From JADFAK01 sp047615865 (GTDB lineage Bacteria; Bacteroidota; Bacteroidia; Flavobacteriales_D; Sanyastnellaceae), in NCBI GenBank assembly GCA_047615865.1, contig JBLHIB010000052.1:1-22319 (forward strand): 22,319 nucleotides of DNA, read 5' to 3'. Below the pieces are notes generated by a model. The model was not told the origin of the DNA and ran no database searches. It worked only from the letters and a program-made list of their open reading frames with translations. Every line of letters begins with the position of its first letter. Position 1 is the first letter of the stretch. Below are positions 6,739 through 13,953 of the stretch, piece after piece. The translations under genes were made by a program, and so were the position numbers.

Positions 6739-9471
6739 GTGTCAGATCAACTTTCGTACCTCGGAAATGCCCATGGCGACGCCATAGAAGGGCTATATCA
6801 GGATTACAAGAAAAATCCACAATCTGTCGACGAGAGTTGGCAGCGTTTTTTCGAAGGATTTGAGTTTCAACGAGCCAACTTTGAAGACGATGAGGAAGCT
6901 TCGGGCGATGTGCCGAAGGAATTTCGAGTCATCAACCTCATCAATGGATACCGATCTCGTGGTCATCTATTCACTCACACGAACCCAGTGCGAGAAAGAA
7001 GGAAGTACAGCCCAACCTTAGAATTATCCAATTTCGGACTGGAAGTATCAGATCTAGATACTGTTTTTCAGGCTGGAAAAGAGGTGGGAATAGGACCTGC
7101 TAAGTTGAGTGCGATAATTGAAAATCTCGAAGCCACGTATTGCGAGTCAATTGGAATTGAATACATGTATATCCGAAATCCAGAACGACAAAATTGGATT
7201 AGAGATAGAATTGAGTTAAAAAACCGACCAAGTTTTTCGAAAACGCAAAAACTCCGAATTTTTAAAAAACTCAATCAGGCGACTGTTTTTGAACAGTTTC
7301 TTCAGAAAAAATTTGTAGGACAAAAACGTTTCTCCATTGAAGGTGGGGAGGCTCTTATTCCAGCATTGGACACTCTTGTAGAAAAGGGTGCTGAGTTGGG
7401 AGTAAAGGAATTTATAGTAGGAATGGCCCATAGAGGGCGGCTCAATACGCTAGCCCATATTTTAGACAAGCCGTACAAGCATATATTCAGTGAATTTGAA
7501 GGCAAGGAGTTCGATGATGATGGGATATTTGATGGTGATGTGAAATACCACCTTGGATATAGCACTGACATCAAGGCAAAGAACGGCAATGATGTACATT
7601 TGACCTTGTGTCCAAACCCATCCCACTTAGAGGCTGTTGATCCAATTGTTCAGGGACTTACGAGAGCCAAAATAGATCAATACTTAAAGGATGAGAAGAG
7701 CATTGTGCCAATTTTGGTTCACGGTGACGCGGCTCTGGCAGGACAAGGAATAAATTACGAGATCGTACAAATGGCACTTTTGGATGGTTACCGAGTTGGT
7801 GGGACTATTCACTTGGTGGTAAACAACCAAGTTGGCTTTACTACGAATTATTTGGATGGCCGATCTTCTACGTATTGCACGGATGTGGCAAAAACGACCT
7901 TGTGTCCAGTTTTTCACGTAAATGCAGATGATGCAGATGCCGTTGTGCAGACTGTTCAAATTGCACTTGATTATCGTCAACGATACGGTAAGGACGTATT
8001 CATTGATTTGCTCGGCTACAGAAAATACGGGCACAATGAGGGCGATGAGCCCAAGTTTACTCAGCCGAAGCTGTACAATGCCATTGCGAAGCATGCCAAT
8101 CCGAGAGATATTTACCTAAAGCAAATTATTGGGGAGGGTTTGATCACGGAAGAAGAAGGTGAAAAGGCTCGCACCGATTTGGAAGCTACTTTGAATGATA
8201 AATACGACTTGTCTAAAGATGAGTCGAAAGCATATGTAAAGCATTTTCTTGAAGATGTATGGAAAGGCCTCCGAAATTCTGTTCCTGCCGATTTTGATAG
8301 TTCGCCGAATACTGGGTACGATCTGAAAAAGCTGAATAAACTCGGAATTCAATTGGCGACTTTGCCAGAAGGACACAAGTATTTCCGCAAGATTGCCAAG
8401 TTGATGCAAGACCGTGTGAAAATGGTCGAAAATGACAAGTTGGATTGGGGAATGGCGGAGATGTTGGCATATGCGACCGTGCTCGTCGAAGGCAAGCCTG
8501 TGCGAGTTTCAGGCCAGGATGTTGAAAGGGGAACTTTCTCACACCGTCATGCAGTGGTGAAAACTGAGGACACGGAGGAAGAGATAATCCCTTTGAATCT
8601 GCTGAGCAAGGACCAAGCAAAGTTGACTATTTATAACTCTTTGTTGTCTGAATATGGGGTGCTGGGGTTTGACTATGGATACGCATACGGAAATCCAACT
8701 GGACTTACTATTTGGGAAGCTCAATTTGGTGACTTTAACAATGGTGCGCAGATCATAATTGACCAGTTTATCAGTGCCTCTGAAGACAAATGGAGAACCA
8801 TGAATGGTCTAGTAATGCTTCTGCCTCATGGGTATGAAGGCATGGGGTCTGAGCATTCGAGTGGTCGAATGGAAAGATTTCTCCAAATGTGTGCTGGATA
8901 TAACATGGTTGTATGCAACTGCACAACACCAGCCAATTTCTTCCATATGCTCCGTCGTCAAGTGACTTGGGAGTTCAGGAAGCCAGCGATTGTTTTCAGT
9001 CCTAAGAAATTATTGCGCTATCCTAAAGCTGTTTCTTCGATGAAGGAACTGTCCAAGGGCAGTTTTCAAGAAGTTATCGATGATTCTAGCGTTAAAGCCA
9101 AGGATGTTGATACAGTTGCCCTTTGTTGCGGAAAGCTTTTCTATGAAATTGAAGAAGAGAAGGAGCGCACAGGTTATGGTAGTAACATTGCCGTTGTCCG
9201 CTTAGAACAATTGTATCCATTTCCGGAAAAGCAACTAGAAAAGGTATTAGCGCAGTTTGATAAAAATGTTCAATTGTTGTGGGTTCAGGAAGAGCCGCAG
9301 AACATGGGAGCATGGAGCTACATTTTGCAGCGCATGCGCCAAACCAATATTATTGATATTTCGCGCTCGGCTTCAGGAAGCCCTGCTGCTGGATCACCAA
9401 GAATTCACGAGCATCGTCAAAAGGCGATTATCGACAAACTATTTGCTTACGCGAACGAACTCGTTAAATAA
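6739..9471 (+). CDS. sucA: 2-oxoglutarate dehydrogenase E1 component
   Basis: A 910-residue thiamine-diphosphate enzyme. It decarboxylates 2-oxoglutarate and passes the succinyl group to the lipoyl arm of E2 (TCA cycle, cytoplasm). The N-terminus (residues 1-45, with LSYLGNAHGDAIEGLYQDY and SWQRFFEGFEF) is the usual E2-binding region of bacterial E1o. GMAHRGRLN (228-236), CPNPSHLEAVDP (291-302), HGDAALAGQG to VVNN (328-363, the ThDP/Mg site) and YRKYGHNEGDEP (427-438) are all family blocks; the transketolase-like pyrimidine domain follows from about 580. The start is a GTG; no in-frame ATG lies near enough to replace it, and it gives the correct N-terminus. sucB follows after 9 nt. The E3 gene is not in the window. 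Confidence 0.97.
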   Translation: MSDQLSYLGNAHGDAIEGLYQDYKKNPQSVDESWQRFFEGFEFQRANFEDDEEASGDVPKEFRVINLINGYRSRGHLFTHTNPVRERRKYSPTLELSNFGLEVSDLDTVFQAGKEVGIGPAKLSAIIENLEATYCESIGIEYMYIRNPERQNWIRDRIELKNRPSFSKTQKLRIFKKLNQATVFEQFLQKKFVGQKRFSIEGGEALIPALDTLVEKGAELGVKEFIVGMAHRGRLNTLAHILDKPYKHIFSEFEGKEFDDDGIFDGDVKYHLGYSTDIKAKNGNDVHLTLCPNPSHLEAVDPIVQGLTRAKIDQYLKDEKSIVPILVHGDAALAGQGINYEIVQMALLDGYRVGGTIHLVVNNQVGFTTNYLDGRSSTYCTDVAKTTLCPVFHVNADDADAVVQTVQIALDYRQRYGKDVFIDLLGYRKYGHNEGDEPKFTQPKLYNAIAKHANPRDIYLKQIIGEGLITEEEGEKARTDLEATLNDKYDLSKDESKAYVKHFLEDVWKGLRNSVPADFDSSPNTGYDLKKLNKLGIQLATLPEGHKYFRKIAKLMQDRVKMVENDKLDWGMAEMLAYATVLVEGKPVRVSGQDVERGTFSHRHAVVKTEDTEEEIIPLNLLSKDQAKLTIYNSLLSEYGVLGFDYGYAYGNPTGLTIWEAQFGDFNNGAQIIIDQFISASEDKWRTMNGLVMLLPHGYEGMGSEHSSGRMERFLQMCAGYNMVVCNCTTPANFFHMLRRQVTWEFRKPAIVFSPKKLLRYPKAVSSMKELSKGSFQEVIDDSSVKAKDVDTVALCCGKLFYEIEEEKERTGYGSNIAVVRLEQLYPFPEKQLEKVLAQFDKNVQLLWVQEEPQNMGAWSYILQRMRQTNIIDISRSASGSPAAGSPRIHEHRQKAIIDKLFAYANELVK

Positions 9472-9480
9472 GAAAAAAGC

Positions 9481-10719
9481 ATGTCTGTTTTAGAGATGAA
9501 AGTTCCCAGTCCGGGAGAGTCTATATCGGAAGTTGAAATTGCTACTTGGCTAGTACAAGATGGTGATTGGGTAGAGAGAGATCAAACTATTGCTGAAGTT
9601 GACTCCGATAAGGCGACACTCGAGTTGCCCGCGGAAGATGCCGGTATTATCACTCTCAAAGCCGAAGAAGGCGATACTGTTGCGGTGGGCGATGTAATAT
9701 GCTTGATCGATACTGCTGCAAAACGACCAAAGTCTGCCGCTGCTCCAAAAGCTAAAGTAGAGGAAGTTGTGGCAGAGGCCAAGCCAGCTGTTGTTGCTGC
9801 CAAGCCAGAGGCAGTCGCAGCAACGAACAAGGATGTTTCACCTGTCGCTAGGAAAATGATGGCTGATCACGGAATGAGCGCTGCCGGGGTCAATGGTTCA
9901 GGAGCCAATGGTCGCATTACCAAGAAAGATGTGCTCAGTGCACTTTCAGCTGGAATTGATGGATCGTCCATCTTAGGTTGGGGGGGGACTCGAGATCAAC
10001 ACAATGAAAAAATGTCGTCATTGAGACGAAAGATTGCTCAGCGCTTGGTAAGCGTGAAAAATGAGACGGCTATGCTCACCACTTTCAATGAGGTGAATAT
10101 GCAGCCAATCATGGATGTTCGTGCCAAGTACAAGCAAATATTTAAAGAGAAGTACGGCGTTGGATTGGGTTTTATGTCCTTTTTCACCAAAGCTGTGACA
10201 GAGGCCTTGCATTTGTATCCATCAGTTAATGCTGCGATGGATGGAAACGAAATGAAGTTTCACGACTACGCAGATATTGGTATTGCAGTTTCTTCTCCAA
10301 AAGGATTGATGGTTCCAGTTGTTCGCAACGCCGAGAATTTGAGTTTGGCGGAAATTGAGGCTGAAATCAAGCGTCTCGCTTTGAAGGCACGTGATGGAAA
10401 AATCACAATTGATGAGATGACCGGAGGTACATTCACGATCACCAATGGAGGTATCTTTGGAAGTATGTTGTCTACGCCAATTATCAATCCACCGCAAAGT
10501 GCTATCCTGGGGATGCACAATATTATTGAGCGGCCAGTAGCTGAAAATGGACAGGTGGTAATCCGTCCTATCATGTATGTGGCACTTTCATATGATCATA
10601 GAATCATTGATGGCAAAGAGTCTGTGAGCTTTTTAGTGAAGGTGAAAGATATGTTAGAGAATCCTGAGAAGATGTTATTTGGAGCTAAGGATCCAATGGA
10701 AGTTCTTTTAGGACTTTAA
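9481..10719 (+). CDS. sucB: Dihydrolipoyllysine-residue succinyltransferase (E2 of 2-oxoglutarate dehydrogenase)
   Basis: A 412-residue core subunit of the complex; it moves the succinyl group from lipoate to CoA. An N-terminal lipoyl domain (1-77) has the modified lysine in DSDKA (Lys44). A flexible Ala/Pro/Lys/Val-rich linker covers about 80-115. The peripheral-subunit-binding domain (117-152) reads VSPVARKMMADHG to GRITKKDVL. The catalytic domain (about 178-412) ends with YDHRIIDGKE, holding the active-site His373 and Asp377. NETAMLTTFNEVNM (194-207) is typical of the succinyl- rather than acetyl-transferases. A run of eight G (9980-9987) lies in the linker before the catalytic domain; the frame is intact. 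It is co-transcribed with sucA. Confidence 0.96.
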   Translation: MSVLEMKVPSPGESISEVEIATWLVQDGDWVERDQTIAEVDSDKATLELPAEDAGIITLKAEEGDTVAVGDVICLIDTAAKRPKSAAAPKAKVEEVVAEAKPAVVAAKPEAVAATNKDVSPVARKMMADHGMSAAGVNGSGANGRITKKDVLSALSAGIDGSSILGWGGTRDQHNEKMSSLRRKIAQRLVSVKNETAMLTTFNEVNMQPIMDVRAKYKQIFKEKYGVGLGFMSFFTKAVTEALHLYPSVNAAMDGNEMKFHDYADIGIAVSSPKGLMVPVVRNAENLSLAEIEAEIKRLALKARDGKITIDEMTGGTFTITNGGIFGSMLSTPIINPPQSAILGMHNIIERPVAENGQVVIRPIMYVALSYDHRIIDGKESVSFLVKVKDMLENPEKMLFGAKDPMEVLLGL

Positions 10720-10735
10720 ATGATTTAAAATGAAT

Positions 10736-10768
10736 AGCCCTAAAAAACTGGTATAGTTTTTTAGGGCT
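10736..10768 (+). terminator. Terminator-like hairpin between convergent sucB and the moeZ-like gene
   Basis: AGCCCTAAAAAACT (10736-10749) and AGTTTTTTAGGGCT (10755-10768) form a perfect 14-bp stem with a 5-nt loop (GGTAT). It starts 16 nt after the sucB stop. No separate U tract follows, but the A/T tracts sit inside the stem. It can serve both sucAB and the convergent cysteine operon. Confidence 0.75.
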
Positions 10769-10835
10769 AGACCAGAAATCAATTCCCATTGATTTCACCT
10801 CACTTGACCAAAATCTTAATCATTAGTTGGCTTCG

Positions 10836-11999
10836 TTAATACTTTGCCAGACTGGTGTCTATTTTGTCGGCATAATCCAAGATTCCTCCTTTTAAATTGT
10901 AAAGATTTTCGAATCCGTATTTTTCCTCAAGAGCTAGAATTGCCTGTGCACTGCGCACCCCACTGCGGCAATGAATAACAACCTTTCGGTCACGAGATAT
11001 CTTCCCGATGAATTCTTCAATCGTTTTCAAGGGCATGAGGTCTCCTTTTATATTTGCAATTTCATATTCGTAGGGTTCACGAACGTCAATAAGCTGGAAG
11101 GATTCTTTGCTTTTGTTCAGGCTTTGCAGCTGGAAAACATCAATCTCCTTTACTTCACTTTGTTCTACGCGCTCGTTCGTATTAATCCCACAAAATTGTT
11201 CGTAGTCGATGAGTTCTGTTTGGGTTGGATTCTCTCCATTTAGAGGGTTTTTCTTGTCCTTACCCAGTTTTAAAACCCGGGTTTCAAATGAGGCCGCATC
11301 CATGACGAACAACCTTCCAGACAGCGGATCTCCAACTCCAGTAATGACCTTAATCACTTCATTTGCTTGCAAGGATCCCATTATCCCAGGTAGAACACCT
11401 ATAACTCCTCCTTCAGCACATGAGGGTACTAGACCGGGAGGCGGTGGTTCAGGGAATAAATCACGGTAGTTCGGTCCGCGCTCTCCGTTTTTAAGCTTGT
11501 AGTTAAAAACAGACACCTGCCCTTCAAAGCGGTAAATAGATGCGTATACGTTGACTTTATCAAGTAATACACAAGCATCGTTGACTAGGTAGCGCGTAGG
11601 AAAGTTGTCGGTCCCATCCGCTACGACATCGTAGTCTTTAATGATGTCGAGAGCATTCGCGCTAGTCAATTGTGTGTTGTAAGTCTCAAATTCAACATGC
11701 GGATTGAGGCCCATGAGACGCCTCTTCGCTGCATCAACTTTAGAATGGCCAACATCGGCTTGGCTGAACAGAACTTGTCGTTGCAGATTGCTTTCGTCGA
11801 CAATGTCGAAATCTACAATGCCAATTTTACCCACACCTGCTGCAGTCAAATAGAGGAGTAGGGGACTTCCTAGTCCGCCGGAACCTACCACCAATACCTT
11901 GCTTTCTTTCAACCGGCGCTGACCATTTATGTTAAATTCAGGAATGATCAGGTGACGACTATATCGTTCGAGTTCTTCTTTTGAGAATTTTGTAGACAT
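10836..11999 (-). CDS. moeZ: MoeB/MoeZ-like sulfur-carrier adenylyltransferase with C-terminal rhodanese domain
   Basis: A 387-residue E1-like enzyme. The ThiF/MoeB domain (1-270) has the ATP loop GSGGLGS (39-45), DFDIVDESNLQRQ (62-74) with Asn71 and Arg74, Lys87, DGTDN (128-132) and the cysteine Cys194 in PSCAEGGV. The rhodanese domain (about 285-387) has the persulfide loop CRSGVR (Cys344). Proteins of this build adenylate the C-terminal Gly of a ubiquitin-like carrier and replace AMP with sulfur. Both zinc-binding CxxC pairs of classical MoeB are absent: the first place reads NYRD (177-180) and the second NPLNGENP. The gene is last in the operon, 5 nt after the CysO-like gene, so its partner is most likely that carrier. 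Molybdopterin synthesis is an alternative, but no moa/moe gene is near. Confidence 0.9.
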   Translation of the reverse strand: MSTKFSKEELERYSRHLIIPEFNINGQRRLKESKVLVVGSGGLGSPLLLYLTAAGVGKIGIVDFDIVDESNLQRQVLFSQADVGHSKVDAAKRRLMGLNPHVEFETYNTQLTSANALDIIKDYDVVADGTDNFPTRYLVNDACVLLDKVNVYASIYRFEGQVSVFNYKLKNGERGPNYRDLFPEPPPPGLVPSCAEGGVIGVLPGIMGSLQANEVIKVITGVGDPLSGRLFVMDAASFETRVLKLGKDKKNPLNGENPTQTELIDYEQFCGINTNERVEQSEVKEIDVFQLQSLNKSKESFQLIDVREPYEYEIANIKGDLMPLKTIEEFIGKISRDRKVVIHCRSGVRSAQAILALEEKYGFENLYNLKGGILDYADKIDTSLAKY

Positions 12000-12004
12000 G
12001 GCGA

Positions 12005-12283
12005 TTATTCTAGTCCGCCGGCAATGGCAGGAATGATGGATACGATTTCATGATTTTGAACTGGAGTGGATTCCTGATCTAATGATTGAATGTCGTTGTC
12101 GCCAACATAGATACGAACAAACGAACGAATATTCCCTTGATCGTCTAATATGTGCTTCTTCAGGCCGTCATAGCGAGAAACTAGATCTTGAATGATCTCC
12201 TTGACAGTTTTGCCAGTACTTTCAAAAGTACTTTGCTCTTCAGTAAATTTTCGTAGGGGAGTTGGGATAATTAGCTTCGACAT
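12005..12283 (-). CDS. cysO: CysO-like (MoaD/ThiS family) sulfur carrier with a Leu-Glu tail
   Basis: A 92-residue beta-grasp protein. IPTPLRKFT at the start, FVRIYVGDNDI (55-65) and IVSIIPAIAGG (80-90) follow the pattern of Mycobacterium CysO, as I recall that protein, more closely than MoaD or ThiS. Such carriers receive sulfur as a C-terminal thiocarboxylate on Gly-Gly and hand it to a PLP enzyme. Unlike mature CysO, the product does not end at Gly-Gly: two more residues, Leu91 and Glu92, follow. The tail must be removed before adenylation, and the JAMM peptidase encoded 19 nt upstream is the obvious candidate. Tailed carriers trimmed by a JAMM enzyme are known (QbsE/QbsD; HcyS/HcyD). It is encoded between the peptidase and the activating enzyme. 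Confidence 0.88.
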   Translation of the reverse strand: MSKLIIPTPLRKFTEEQSTFESTGKTVKEIIQDLVSRYDGLKKHILDDQGNIRSFVRIYVGDNDIQSLDQESTPVQNHEIVSIIPAIAGGLE

Positions 12284-12302
12284 AATTTTAAGTTTTGGTT
12301 GA

Positions 12303-12719
12303 TTAGATTATTGTTTCGAGCTCAAATAGCCTTGCTTCGTTTAGTTGAAAAGAATTGATATGCGTCACGTCATTTGCGTTCACGCTAAGAATGACATAAG
12401 AGAACCATGGCATTGCTTGAACCCTATCGTGCACAGACGGCCATGCTGGATGAAGTGGATGTGAGTGATAAATGCCCAATAATTTAACCCCTTTTGCTTC
12501 GGCGTGTTGCTCGGCTCTCATATAGTCTAATGGTGATATTGAGAATCGGCGTCTTTGATCTCCTTTTTTCTCATTTGTCACGGGTAATGCATGTTCAACA
12601 ATACGGGAGTCTACTTCTTTTCCAAAGAAGAATCCGCAGCATTCGTTCGGGAAACTTGCAATTGCATCTTGCACCATCACAGCATTTGCCTTGTGCGATA
12701 TATTGATCGATTTCTTCAT
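12303..12719 (-). CDS. mec: JAMM/Mov34 metallopeptidase, Mec+-like
   Basis: A 138-residue zinc isopeptidase-like protein with the complete JAMM motif: Glu26 in NECCGFF, then YHSHP with His85 and His87, and PSVHD with Ser95 and Asp98. In Mycobacterium the equivalent (Mec+) cuts the CysO-cysteine adduct and releases cysteine; in other systems JAMM enzymes trim sulfur-carrier tails. Here it may do both. I chose the ATG at 12719, one base after the cysM stop (TAAGATG). The frame is open to an ATG at 12770, but that would overlap cysM by 50 nt and add 17 residues before the natural domain start. It is cytoplasmic, with no signal peptide. Confidence 0.88.
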   Translation of the reverse strand: MKKSINISHKANAVMVQDAIASFPNECCGFFFGKEVDSRIVEHALPVTNEKKGDQRRRFSISPLDYMRAEQHAEAKGVKLLGIYHSHPLHPAWPSVHDRVQAMPWFSYVILSVNANDVTHINSFQLNEARLFELETII

Positions 12720-12720
12720 C

Positions 12721-13668
12721 TTAGTTTGGGAATAAGCGTTTGTTAAGTTCTCCATACTTAGCCGAATCATCCGGAAAAATAGTTACGATGGAGCCATGGT
12801 CAATCCGTTCGGCAAGTTTAATTGCGCCCACAAGATTGGCGGCAGATGATGGGCTGATTCGCAATCCTTCGTGTTTAGCAACTTCTTGCATCATTTTATA
12901 GGCTGCTTCCGTGCTAACTTCCAAGTTTAAATCAGCCAATTGATCGTTGTAGATTCCTGGAGTATGAGCCGTCTCCAAGTGTTTCCATCCTTCTAAACCA
13001 TGAAGTGCTGATTCAGGTTGCAAGGAAACAAGCTGGATATCTGAATTCAGTTCTTTTAGTCTGGTCCCCGTGCCGGTAAAAGTGCCAGTTGTGCCAAGCC
13101 CGGACACAAAATGCGTTATTTCTTCATTGGTTTGATCCCATAGCTCCGTTGCCGTTCCATTGTAATGAGCAAGCCAATTGGAATTGTTCGAATATTGGTC
13201 CGCGTAGTAGTACTTCTCAGGAGTCGCAGCGACCATCTGCCGTGCGACTTTTTGAGCACCATCGGTTGTTTCAAAAGGGCTTGTATATATTACTTCGGCC
13301 CCTAAAGATTTCAAAATATACTTTCTCTCTGCTGAACAATTTTCAGGAACACAAAGTGTCAGATCGATACCGGCAACTGCGGCGAATATGGCATAGGCAA
13401 TGCCTGTATTTCCACTGGTAGCGTCGAGTAGAGCCTTGTCTTTTGTTAGCCAACCTTCTCGCAAGGCGGTTCGAATTATTTGATAGGCAGCTCTAGCCTT
13501 AACGCTACCGCCAAATTGCTGCCATTCTAATTTTGCAAATATCTTTACATCCTTCTTTATGAAAACATGTTTGATTTCATAAAGTGGTGTGTTTCCCACA
13601 TAATGCTCGAGTTCGTTGAATCGAACGTCTACCAAATTTTGTGGAGAATTTTGAAGTGGGAAAGTCAT
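12721..13668 (-). CDS. cysM: CysM-like PLP-dependent cysteine synthase
   Basis: A 315-residue fold-type II PLP enzyme. The PLP lysine is Lys57 in GGSVKARAA; TSGNTG (84-89) holds the substrate carboxylate, and GLGTTGTFTGTG (190-201) binds the PLP phosphate. EITHFVSGLGTTGT resembles Mycobacterium CysM. The usual SVKDR reads SVKAR and the preceding Asn-Pro is Gln-Phe, as in a side branch of the family. The linked carrier, activating enzyme and JAMM peptidase suggest that it takes sulfur from a protein thiocarboxylate, with O-phosphoserine or O-acetylserine as acceptor; the sequence does not decide which. It could alternatively be an ordinary sulfide-using cysteine synthase. It is the first gene of the operon, preceded by two Cys-codon leaders with terminators. 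Confidence 0.92.
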   Translation of the reverse strand: MTFPLQNSPQNLVDVRFNELEHYVGNTPLYEIKHVFIKKDVKIFAKLEWQQFGGSVKARAAYQIIRTALREGWLTKDKALLDATSGNTGIAYAIFAAVAGIDLTLCVPENCSAERKYILKSLGAEVIYTSPFETTDGAQKVARQMVAATPEKYYYADQYSNNSNWLAHYNGTATELWDQTNEEITHFVSGLGTTGTFTGTGTRLKELNSDIQLVSLQPESALHGLEGWKHLETAHTPGIYNDQLADLNLEVSTEAAYKMMQEVAKHEGLRISPSSAANLVGAIKLAERIDHGSIVTIFPDDSAKYGELNKRLFPN

Positions 13669-13708
13669 TGTGGAAAGTATGTATTTGGAATAATTGAAGG
13701 TTCATTTG

Positions 13709-13761
13709 AAAATAAAGGAAAAAGCAAAGGGCCCTTGCTCGTTATGAGAAAGGGCCCTTTG
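13709..13761 (-). terminator. Second attenuator terminator, upstream of cysM
   Basis: CAAAGGGCCCTT (13725-13736) and AAGGGCCCTTTG (13750-13761) form a perfect 12-bp stem; the 13-nt loop can add a further CTC/GAG pairing. On the reverse strand the stem is followed by CTTTTTCCTTTATTTT. It lies 22 nt after the stop of the second leader ORF and about 40 nt before cysM. In that place it must be read through for cysM to be expressed from any upstream promoter. Confidence 0.8.
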
Positions 13762-13783
13762 AAATATCCTTGAAACAGATCTG

Positions 13784-13852
13784 TCATAGCTCTTCTTTCC
13801 CACTCGATGGTTGGCGACAACAACAATAATATGGAGTAAGAAATGATGACAT
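13784..13852 (-). CDS. Leader peptide 2 with three consecutive Cys codons
   Basis: A 22-codon ORF: ATG at 13852, TGA at 13786-13784. It encodes MSSFLTPYYCCCRQP followed by SSGKEEL. The three Cys codons are all TGT. A-rich sequence (TTTAAAATG) precedes the ATG, as is common for Bacteroidota starts. PYYCCCR repeats the PYTCCCCR core of the first leader. The position, between a terminator on one side and a second terminator plus cysM on the other, fits a ribosome-sensing leader rather than a functional peptide. No separate promoter is clear, so transcripts probably come through the first terminator. Confidence 0.75.
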   Translation of the reverse strand: MSSFLTPYYCCCRQPSSGKEEL

Positions 13853-13874
13853 TTTAAACAATATTTATTTAACC

Positions 13875-13912
13875 AAAAACAAAAAACCCTCTCGAATAAT
13901 TCGGGAGGGTTT
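13875..13912 (-). terminator. First attenuator terminator
   Basis: On the reverse strand, AAACCCTC (13912-13905) pairs with GAGGGTTT (13891-13884). A further CGAA/TTCG pairing above one C-A mismatch closes a 3-nt loop. TTTTTTGTTTTT follows (13886-13875, its first bases shared with the stem). This is a strong intrinsic terminator for reverse-strand transcripts. It lies between the two leader ORFs and will also stop read-through from rodA. Confidence 0.88.
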
Positions 13913-13953
13913 CAATATTATATATCACTTATATACCAGAGTTCCTACCGAAT
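13899..13953 (-). promoter_or_regulatory. Candidate antiterminator pairing of the first attenuator
   Basis: The RNA segment AUUCGGUAGG (13953-13944: the last two sense codons and stop of leader 1, plus two bases) can pair with CCUCCCGAAU (13908-13899), the 5' arm of the first terminator. Nine of ten positions pair, with a U-C mismatch. The segment between can form a small TATAT/ATATA hairpin (13935-13921). The pairing is exclusive with the terminator. It begins 12 nt after the last Cys codon, so a ribosome waiting at the Cys codons leaves it free, and one at the stop codon covers it. Confidence 0.65.

Noticed and set aside
7684..8094. Long antisense ORFs inside sucA, and others inside the transporter, sucB, purH and mreB
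   Set aside because: They lie wholly within confident genes on the other strand or frame, have no family motifs and odd composition. They are shadows of the real frames.
12720..12770. Longer JAMM protein starting at 12770
   Set aside because: It would overlap cysM by 50 nt. The ATG at 12719 lies one base after the cysM stop and fits the domain start.
13089..13773. Forward-strand ORFs opposite cysM and across the cysM leader
   Set aside because: No recognisable motif and no promoter. The region is explained by cysM and by the two reverse-strand attenuators.
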